Shown: positions 7,242-13,757 of the stretch, one piece after another
Position numbering within the stretch: position 1 is the stretch's first letter
How the letters are laid out: every line of letters starts with the position of its first letter
Source of the DNA: Spongospora subterranea
Taxonomy: Eukaryota > Endomyxa > Phytomyxea > Plasmodiophorida > Plasmodiophoridae
Length of the DNA: 13,757 nucleotides
Assembly: GCA_900404475.1 (NCBI GenBank)
Contig: OUQQ01000549.1
Coordinates: 1 to 13,757 of the forward strand
Reading direction: 5' to 3'
The notes under the pieces: generated by a model
What the model saw: only the letters and a program-made list of their open reading frames with translations
What the model was told of the DNA's origin: nothing
Databases searched by the model: none
Position numbers and translations under genes: made by a program

Positions 7242-8900
7242 TTTGCTATAAAACGCTGTGCCTAGAGTCATTCTCCAGATTGCACTGTCTCTTTTGTGGT
7301 CATATTGTTTGTTCTGAAATTCTCGGCAGTTATTTGCCGACTGATAACCGAAATGATTTTTACGCCCCACACATATTTTTTTTAGCTTTGCAAATTGAGT
7401 GTAGTGGGTCCACCAGCAGTGAAAAGACAAAGGAGAGCGTTCAGTGAATCTATACAATGGTGCAACACACTTCGAATGGTGTGCGGTCTGGATGAGGTTT
7501 TATAATATGCATAACTAATGGTGAAGATTTATTGCTGTATTGCTCAAATATTCTCCTCCTTCAGTCTTCTCTGTAATCAAATCTATCATTTTTTCAAACG
7601 CCTGTTTCTATTACATAAAGGTACTGTACCTGTGTACCGAGATTCTAATTGACAACAAACATATACTTTATTCGAGCGTTTCTGTATTTTGTTTAGGTTG
7701 GATTATGTTTCTATGATTTCACTATATATTCACAGAAGTTAGAATTGTGGCTTTTAGCAACGCAATCGATCCTGCCTCTGGCTGGCACACGTTCGGTGGG
7801 TGTTATCAAAACGACTCTCCCCAATGCAGGAATGAAACTAAATCTCGGTGAGTAGTCGGCATTAACCAACTGACTTGTTACCATCGCTGGGGAGTAATGA
7901 AACTTGGAAACCTATCATTGGAACGGATTGAGCGTCCTCGCCCAAAAGATATTCGAATTGCGCGAAAATACTCTGTGTACTTGTACCTACACAAACTGAG
8001 TACACACTGTGCTCTAAAATATTTTGAGTTGATGACAGGCATCAAGGGTCCCACTGATGCAATGTGCGTTCCGCAGAGTACTTAATATGGTCGGATTGCC
8101 CAGGAAACGCCATCCTTGCACAGGAGGCAATATCGCATCAAATGAGGTGCAAACCGATGAGCGATTTTTGCTAGTTGAAAACTATTCCGAACCCCCAGCT
8201 CGGCCACCTCTTCATGAAAGTGGCCAGCTGAATTTCTGGAACACCCTTTGGTTTCTCCAAACCACATTGAAAAATGAAACCGAAAATTGACAAGTCCAGC
8301 TGTATATACGCTTGTGACAAGGTGCAAAGGCCTTGTTTCCCCTTTTTGCGTCGAGGAGTAGGGTTTAAAGTTTTTTGATAGCCGCCACCGGATCTCGCGA
8401 TTCGTTGTCTCCACCCCGAAGTATTCCATTACATTACTTGTTCGAAGTCATAGTCATGCTTGATTATTCCATTCCAGTTTGCAAATCTCAGGATGAATGA
8501 AGACATCTGCATCACATGGCGTAATAGATTGTTTGAGTTGGGCCGGTCACTCCAGCCCTTACCACATTTTGCAACTATCTCCCGTAGAAATTCTTCAAAG
8601 CAATTTCTACTGTACTGCCTAAAAAAGCGCCGATGGAACGCGATTATCAGTGAATAACTGGGTTTATTTGTAATTTGGTAGGGACAGTAACAACGCTCTA
8701 ACACCAAGAAAATGGTGTTTTACGGTCGATAAGAAGGTGAATCAAAACCGATGGTAGGGGTGTATGGCCAGCCACAGAAAACCCATCATCTACCTGATGA
8801 CACAAGGAAGCAATTTGTGATCTGCACAACCAATAGGTTAGAAAATATTACACTATTTACAATAGCGACATTAGACAAAAAAGTCAGATTATACAATTTG
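7242..8900. other. Intergenic region, no recognised gene
   Basis: Starting with the 3' region of the oxidase (a CATAAA variant lies near 7615, no clear AATAAA), this stretch has only short overlapping reading frames on both strands and none with motifs I recognise. One exon-like piece exists: an acceptor (TATATATTCACAG) ending near 7736, an open frame with FSNAIDPASGWHTFGG, and a donor (GTGAGT) at about 7849. No further exons can be joined to it convincingly, so I do not call a gene. Confidence 0.5.
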
Positions 8901-8947
8901 TAAAATCATGAAGAAATCATCGAGATTCCCAATTGTTTGATCATCAC
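8901..8947 (+). repeat. Diverged direct repeat, copy A (47 bp)
   Basis: It aligns without gaps to 9102-9148, with 39 of 47 positions identical by my count. Both copies share a central TCATCGAGATTCCCAAT and end in ATCATCAC. The copies start 201 bp apart. Function unknown; probably old local duplication or an unrecognised repeat family. Confidence 0.65.
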
Positions 8948-9101
8948 TCTGAAGGTTTGGTGACTAAACACTGTATACCTGATCATCTTAATTCTCAAAG
9001 CACATTGCGCGGCAACAAACTCTATCTATTGAGCAATTAGCACTTGTCGCATTTCATTTACATTGCTGGAAAAGCGAACAACTCAGAGGGTTAAACATTT
9101 T

Positions 9102-9148
9102 TAAAATCATTATTATTTCATCGAGATTCCCAATGTTTTCATCATCAC
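9102..9148 (+). repeat. Diverged direct repeat, copy B (47 bp)
   Basis: Partner of 8901-8947. The shared 17-mer core is exact; an AT-rich block of about 10 nt before it has diverged most. The DNA between the copies does not itself look repeated. Confidence 0.65.
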
Positions 9149-9984
9149 AGTAATACGTATAAAATAGAATGAAGGTGACATACCATTGGAGTTGACCGCT
9201 CTGCGCCGGATCATATTACACCTGCATCTCAGAAAAACATTGGCGGATTACGCGGCATATCACCTTATCTGCCGAAATCAATCGTCATCCAAATAGCCAC
9301 AATGATGATTGAATGTAATTCCCTACATTGCCGTATCGGACTCCGTAGATCCGCAGATCACTATTAGAGCAGCACGCCATATAGCTAGTTCCTGATTCTA
9401 AACGCATTGCCGCATTAGGTTTGATTTTTTATATGTTTTCACTTTTGACAAAGGTCATCATTATACGTCTCTGAACTTGTCATCAGATTTGAGAGATTTT
9501 CATGCTAGCCCGAATCGGTGTTAGACCGAGTTCAAACCTCTCAGTGAGGCCAGGGGCCTTGAGATTTTGAAGTGTTCCGTTCCCAAAGTCTGCCCGTGAT
9601 GAATTTACAGGAGAATTCTCAGTTTAAATCTTGCAACGTCAGGCGTACAGAGCCAAGGAAGTCGGGCACAGCGTTTTTGATCCTCACCCTTGTTCAAAAC
9701 GTATTGCAGATCACATATGCAAGAAAACCAATTATATTGGAGTGGGTACCTATCGTCATCGGTACACAAACGGTATAAATTCGTTAGCAACGTGCTGCTC
9801 AATGGTTGGCACTCTGGCAAACCCGTAATTTTTTTTGGCTTTTCATACTTACACAGGGGTTGCAGAAATTGGGTTCATGAGATCAATTTTTGGGCACAGA
9901 ATGAGTACATTCGACGGTAGACACCGGCCAAGCTCAAACCCGTTTGACAGACAGAATCTAAACGTGTATTGATCGGTATCTGAT
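9149..9984. other. Intergenic region, no recognised gene
   Basis: Overlapping frames of 65-76 codons occur on both strands around 9572-9920, but none has recognisable motifs or a consistent single-strand coding bias. A TA-rich block runs near 9420-9440. A B-box-like GTTCAAACC lies near 9530, but no tRNA can be folded around it. Nothing else can be supported. Confidence 0.4.
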
Positions 9985-10646
9985 TCATGCGTCCACTAAC
10001 AGAAAATACGGAGCCACATCGATGAACGCGCTAGGCAGGAGTAGCGAAGACAACTTCAGCGGGAAAGATGAATGTTCGTCATCGTCTTCAATAGCGTCGT
10101 CAACATCGGCAGTTTCAGATCTGGGGCACATCCATCGGTCTGGAACCTCCTGCCATTTCCCTTGATTTCCAGGATATTGCAGAGTCTCGGACCAGATCCC
10201 CGAACAGGGTGTCCATTCGCCGATGACCCGGGTCCAGGTTCCCGAGCGTTTTGCTCCATCAGTTAGTGCACCGGGTTCTGATTGGATTGCCTTCAGAAAC
10301 GCACAATAACGATTCGGCAACCGATCTTACTGCAAGGAAACCAGTTAAGTTGCTCTGTACCAGGATCCGCCTCCGGTGATGGGCCTGAGAGAATTAAACC
10401 ATTTTCGCAAACAGAACATACGGGAATTGAACCTGGAGAAGAAGGTGGAGGTTCCATATTGCTGCTATCAGGAATATTTGCGGGCGGATCCGGTTCTAGG
10501 TCACGAGGTTGGTCACTAGCCTGATCAGGTTTATTTTGTTCGGTCCGGCGTTGGCACGACCACCAATCTTGAGCGGTTCTGGCCACGTATCCGAGAGCGA
10601 ATCCGCCTCCGAAAAAACCCATCGTGATGCCCGTAAATATGACCAT
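9985..10646 (-). CDS. Possible small membrane-anchored protein, perhaps spliced (hypothetical)
   Basis: On the minus strand an ATG at 10644-10646 in good context (CAAAAATGG) opens a 117-codon frame to 10293. It begins MVIFTGITMGFFGGGFALGY, a Gly-rich hydrophobic segment that could be a membrane anchor or uncleaved signal, then WWSC and an acidic Pro/Ser/Glu-rich tail. The tail (to about residue 98) looks protein-like; the last 20 residues do not. A second open frame, 10320-9985, continues in another phase and ends in an acidic DVDDAIEDDDE tract. Joining them needs an intron. One consistent option is a GTATGT donor just after the PSSPGSIP codons (near 10436) with an acceptor ending ...CTGAAG (about 10291), which keeps the frame but gives a longer intron (about 131 bp) than those in the oxidase. 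A 37 bp alternative ending CTCTCAG shifts the frame and stops early. I do not recognise the family. Both the gene and the splice model are uncertain. Confidence 0.35.
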
Positions 10647-11329
10647 TTTTGTAAATTGTCTTAAGGGTTCCTGTAAGTGAACGTTTATCTAGTGCGGCCA
10701 TTGCCCAATTCTGGGACTTGATTCACTTGTAAAACCCCAATTATTACCACGTTCAGCGTTTTTTACATCAGTTCAGTTGGAGAAGTGCCGAGTTCGTCAC
10801 TCGCTATATTGAGCAATTACCAGCACATAGCGTGCCCACCATAGTTCAATATCCGATACCTTTTCGCCCTTCGACCTCACCACCAAAACTCTGCCTCTCA
10901 TTGTCATTCATATCAACGTTATGCAAATGTGAATATTTTCCAACCTGATTTACACTTGGACTGTGGCCATTTTCTGGTGGAATCAATAGGGATTATCGTA
11001 TGAGTGATGTGATGAAGCCTTTGTAATCTTGAGTTTGTGCCCTCTGCCGGAGAGTATTTTTGTTTCTTCTTTCGGAAGTGCATTATCTGCTAGTATTATG
11101 GCCCTCCAAAGCAACCTTTTGGGTAAAGACGCAATGCTCGAAATGCCTAATGCTTCCGGGAGGAGTGACCAAGTCATCACATTGATCGACGAATTTTTCT
11201 TCCGTGACCAACGAAGCTGCTCGCAATATCGGCTAGGACTTTCCGCAACCGGTCGTGGGATAGGTACTTGAATATTCTCCTTCAATCCACCGCATTTATC
11301 ACAGAAAGTGACCCACTTGAACTCCCAAG
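10647..11329. other. Intergenic region, no recognised gene
   Basis: Frames of 80-100 codons overlap on opposite strands at 10983-11285. The minus one lacks an ATG near its start, and neither has a motif that I recognise. The stretch probably includes the promoter of the small minus-strand candidate gene (upstream of 10646). I see no repeats or RNA genes here. Confidence 0.4.
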
Positions 11330-11614
11330 CAAAACATGGACCAACCAGGCCATTTCCATCCGTCGCGATTCGTTATCAGAGACCTTAGGCAGTCTTAGTC
11401 AGTTGTACTTGCTTTTGTTGTGCACTGTCTAAAAGTATGAAACGAGGCGTTTGGCAATCACGATGCCTTACCCAAAAGCACAATTGAGCAAGTCATAGCC
11501 TCTAGCATGCTAGCAACTGATGTGTTGCTAACCTCTCATCTATGCCACATCAATACTCCAGCAACGTTGCTGTATTGGAATTAAAACTCATTCTGGCCTG
11601 CGAGGTTTGATTAC
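11330..11614 (+). repeat. 285 bp direct repeat, copy 1
   Basis: Identical to 11616-11900 except at 11475-11476 (AA here, GG in copy 2), so 283 of 285 positions match. The single N at 11615 separates the copies. Non-coding as far as I can see. It contains small palindromes built on AGCAAC/GTTGCT (11511-11530 and 11559-11572) and CTAGCATGCTAG. Confidence 0.97.
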
Positions 11615-11615
11615 N
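11615..11615. other. Single N: likely assembly join
   Basis: The only ambiguous base in the window lies precisely between two nearly identical 285 bp copies. This is what results when overlapping contig ends, or two haplotype versions, are scaffolded with a token gap instead of being merged. Confidence 0.85.
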
Positions 11616-11900
11616 CAAAACATGGACCAACCAGGCCATTTCCATCCGTCGCGATTCGTTATCAGAGACCTTAGGCAGTCTTAGTCAGTTGTACTTGCTT
11701 TTGTTGTGCACTGTCTAAAAGTATGAAACGAGGCGTTTGGCAATCACGATGCCTTACCCAGGAGCACAATTGAGCAAGTCATAGCCTCTAGCATGCTAGC
11801 AACTGATGTGTTGCTAACCTCTCATCTATGCCACATCAATACTCCAGCAACGTTGCTGTATTGGAATTAAAACTCATTCTGGCCTGCGAGGTTTGATTAC
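11616..11900 (+). repeat. 285 bp direct repeat, copy 2
   Basis: Second copy, starting directly after the N and ending where unique sequence (CTTTCTAGTC) resumes. If the duplication is an assembly artefact, the true genome has one copy and all coordinates beyond it are inflated by about 286 bp. Confidence 0.97.
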
Positions 11901-12435
11901 CTTTCTAGTCCCCCGGTGGTGTAGACCTGACCCATACACGAAAGCGCATGTGATATTCTCTGGATCGTTAACTTTGAGGACCCAATCCAGAGGGTACAAA
12001 TACAAATGTCAATGAAAGTTGTTCGCTAGTGAAAACAAACAAAAAAGTAGAGCGACCGACCATCTGGCAAACCGGATATCAACATGAGCGTAATAGGTTA
12101 AACCCGTCATCAAGCCGCCATCTTCGAGGAAAATGTTTCAAGTTAACTGGGCAGTATTTTGATGTCCGTCGGGGTTCATCTCGTTAAAACCGCTAAGCCA
12201 ACAAGCTAGAAACCGGCCAGCATTGTGGCAAGATTATGCTTTACGGGGCTGATTATTACCGCTCTCTAATTGCGGATACACAAATTGTTACATCGACATG
12301 GCGAACAGGACTTGACAACAAGGACTAACGCCTGGACTGGACCGGTCCGATACCTGAAACCGGAGCCTTTAGACAGAAATGTTAGGCGTATTCTGTATTG
12401 ATTATTGACATCTACTGTATAGATGAATGACAGGA
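11901..12435. other. 3' flank of the second ZIP gene, no other gene seen
   Basis: This holds the 3' untranslated region of the minus-strand transporter. I find no exact AATAAA on the minus strand close behind its stop. A GGACCGGTCC palindrome lies near 12338-12347. No open frame of note and no repeat. Confidence 0.5.
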
Positions 12436-13416
12436 TCAATGGCAATGTGGAAACATGAATCCAATCACACCGAAGAACATTATCCCTACAAAGAAGGCAA
12501 TGTTAGAAATGATCTTGACATTCTTTGGAGAATCATTGGGCATGGACGGCAACAACTGGCCTAGAGCAATATATAGAAACTCGCCGGCGACGAATGCCAT
12601 GCAGTAATTGGCGATACTGCTTAGCGGCCCCAACAGCAATCCTGCAATAACTCCAATGAGAATGGTCAACGTTGATGCTGCGTTCCTGATGAGCGCTTTC
12701 CTGACGGGCCAGCCAGCATGTAATAGAATACAGAGCTCGGCAACCTCTTGCGGCAATTCGTGCAGAATAATCAAACCCGTAGTCTTGAATCCATTGGTCA
12801 GGGAGGAGGTAAAGGTCACTCCTATTAAAATCCCATCAACCGCATTATGAAGCCCATCACTGATCAAGATGTTCCACGCCATCGACTCCATTTTTGTAGA
12901 GTTGCACGTGGAGGGTTCTGTCACAAGCACATCCACTGTTCCTGCTACTTTCTCAACGGTTTTGCATCCATCGCCGTGAGCGTGTCCATGATCATGACGC
13001 GATATGCTGTGTACTAGGAACTCGAAGACGAGGGCGCATACAACGCCCGCCAAAACAACATATCCGACAGTGTGTGGGTCGTCGATGAGCTCAAAAGCTT
13101 CAGGTAATGAACTCAGCAGCGATGAGCTGATCATGGTTCCGGCGCCAAAACTCACCAAAACTGGGAGGAAAGTAGTTTGAGCCAGCGCGAGAGTTGTCAC
13201 GACAATCATTCCTAAGAATGAGCAAAACGGAACCAAAAGAGTGGCCAGTACCGCAAATACACGATTACGCCATACTTCGGACAGTACAGGAGTTGCGGAG
13301 GCGACATGCTCTGATTTGTGTTTACCACATGATGAACCACAATGATCACCATGAGCGCTGACAGTGTATAACAGGCACATGGCACACAGTAAGAGTAAGA
13401 CCGGCAAATACTTCAT
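12436..13416 (-). CDS. ZIP (SLC39, LIV-1-like) zinc transporter, copy 2, intronless
   Basis: A 326-residue paralogue of the transporter at 3054-4061, in the opposite orientation. Residues 1-21 form a strong signal peptide (MKYLPVLLLLCAMC...VSA), which supports the ATG chosen. A short His/Cys-containing luminal or external stretch follows (HGDHCGSSCGKH, 22-33). Eight hydrophobic segments are arranged as in copy 1. Key motifs are LPEAFE (104-109), the His-rich loop HDHGHAHGDGC (141-151), HNAVDG (190-195) and HELPQEVAE (219-227). From the segment 4 motif to the C-terminus the two copies agree at roughly two thirds of positions by eye, and ELCILLHAGWP and FLYIALGQLLPS are shared exactly; the N-termini and the loop after the His-rich motif differ. 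Expected role: Zn2+ transport toward the cytosol. The different N-termini suggest separate targeting or metal sensing; that is inference. Confidence 0.93.
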   Translation of the reverse strand: MKYLPVLLLLCAMCLLYTVSAHGDHCGSSCGKHKSEHVASATPVLSEVWRNRVFAVLATLLVPFCSFLGMIVVTTLALAQTTFLPVLVSFGAGTMISSSLLSSLPEAFELIDDPHTVGYVVLAGVVCALVFEFLVHSISRHDHGHAHGDGCKTVEKVAGTVDVLVTEPSTCNSTKMESMAWNILISDGLHNAVDGILIGVTFTSSLTNGFKTTGLIILHELPQEVAELCILLHAGWPVRKALIRNAASTLTILIGVIAGLLLGPLSSIANYCMAFVAGEFLYIALGQLLPSMPNDSPKNVKIISNIAFFVGIMFFGVIGFMFPHCH

Positions 13417-13757
13417 CGCGTAAGAATATTATTGATAACAATCGGTCAGGCGGTTGTGATGACGTCAACCGAATGACTTCCCAAGGTGAAGGCGGCCTAC
13501 TCAAGTCAAAACTCCGTTCGCGTCGACTCATGTGCGCGATGGGCGGAGTCCAGTATTCCGCAACATTGACACTGTGCCACTCGCATATACAGTCGCGACC
13601 TTATGGTACTTTTGATCGTTGATGGGGGTCCGGCTCGGGTTCGGCGTCCTCGGCTCTTCGCACGCCCATGAAGTACAAGTGTACTCAGATCCATTTTTTT
13701 TTCTGAAATGGTCGATGGTGGGGCTGTTTTTCGCTGCAAAGGCCGTATCGAAACAGC
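13417..13757 (-). promoter_or_regulatory. Upstream region of the second ZIP gene
   Basis: These 341 bp should contain the transcription start and proximal promoter of the minus-strand transporter. The only exact regulatory word I recognise is the CRE palindrome at 13460-13467. I searched for the metal-response element core TGCRCNC and did not find a match here. The 61- and 77-codon minus-strand frames (13346-13531, 13506-13739) have no recognisable motif. Confidence 0.4.
13460..13467. promoter_or_regulatory. CRE-like palindrome TGACGTCA
   Basis: An exact full cAMP-response element, the consensus for CREB/ATF bZIP dimers, lies 44 bp upstream of the ATG at 13416. An exact 8-mer is rare by chance in a few hundred bases, and the position is promoter-proximal, but occupancy is inferred. 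No equivalent was noticed upstream of copy 1. Confidence 0.4.

Noticed and set aside
7737..7848. Single exon-like segment with acceptor, open frame and GTGAGT donor
   Set aside because: I could not find partner exons upstream or downstream, and the 37-residue product is not recognised.
8082..8707. Minus-strand frames of 115 and 92 codons
   Set aside because: No motif or family recognised; plus-strand frames of similar size overlap both, and no splice model joins them.
9485..9560. tRNA or tRNA-derived SINE, suggested by a B-box-like GTTCAAACC near 9530
   Set aside because: The putative T stem pairs at only about three positions. No proper A box lies at the right distance, and no acceptor or anticodon stem can be built.
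9572..9920. Several 65-76 codon frames on both strands
   Set aside because: Mutually overlapping in different frames, no motif, and start codons not in a convincing context.
10983..11285. Opposed open frames of 80 (plus) and 100 (minus) codons
   Set aside because: The minus frame would begin at a non-ATG codon, neither has a recognisable motif, and overlapping opposite-strand frames of this size occur by chance.
13506..13739. 77-codon minus-strand frame upstream of the second ZIP gene
   Set aside because: Basic low-information sequence with no homology I recognise; lies in the expected promoter region.
1..13757. CRISPR array, prophage, operon or toxin-antitoxin system
   Set aside because: No regularly spaced short repeats, no ribosome-binding-site organisation, and the genes are clearly eukaryotic with spliceosomal introns.

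Overview
This is a eukaryotic genomic window. It holds two intronless ZIP-type zinc transporter genes, a spliced acyl-CoA oxidase gene with 14 very short GT-AG introns, an AATAAA signal, and relics of a Penelope-like retroelement and a MITE-like element. There is no operon layout and no sign of bacterial, viral or plasmid origin. The uniformly tiny introns (40-58 bp by my reconstruction), the Penelope-like sequence and the moderate base composition fit a compact-intron invertebrate (for example a dorylaimian nematode or another small-intron animal) or a protist. I cannot place it further without searches.

Layout. Positions 1-330 hold short GGATCA-type repeats and a 206 bp element with 25 bp perfect terminal inverted repeats. 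About 523-2510 is a patchwork of decayed Penelope-like element pieces on both strands, including a near-perfect 79 bp inverted repeat. Positions 2695-2858 are a pyrimidine-rich tract. Positions 3054-4061 (+) encode a 335-residue ZIP transporter, followed by a polyadenylation signal. Positions 4463-7241 (+) encode a 695-residue acyl-CoA oxidase in 15 exons, one of them only 12 nt long. From 7242 to about 9984 I see no recognisable gene, only a diverged 47 bp direct repeat. A possible small membrane-protein gene lies on the minus strand (9985-10646). A 285 bp direct duplication flanks a single N at 11615 and is probably an assembly seam. Positions 12436-13416 (-) encode a second ZIP transporter (326 residues), paralogous to the first and convergent with it, with a CRE-like palindrome just upstream of its start.

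How the genes relate. The two ZIP proteins are close paralogues in inverted orientation and probably arose by local or retro-duplication. The acyl-CoA oxidase between them acts in peroxisomal fatty-acid beta-oxidation. I see no sequence evidence that it is functionally coupled to zinc transport. I did not find a clearly new biological system. The most useful results are the exon model of the oxidase (12 nt micro-exon, possible PTS2 and no PTS1), the intronless inverted ZIP pair with an altered metal-site motif, the mosaic Penelope-like locus, and the assembly seam.
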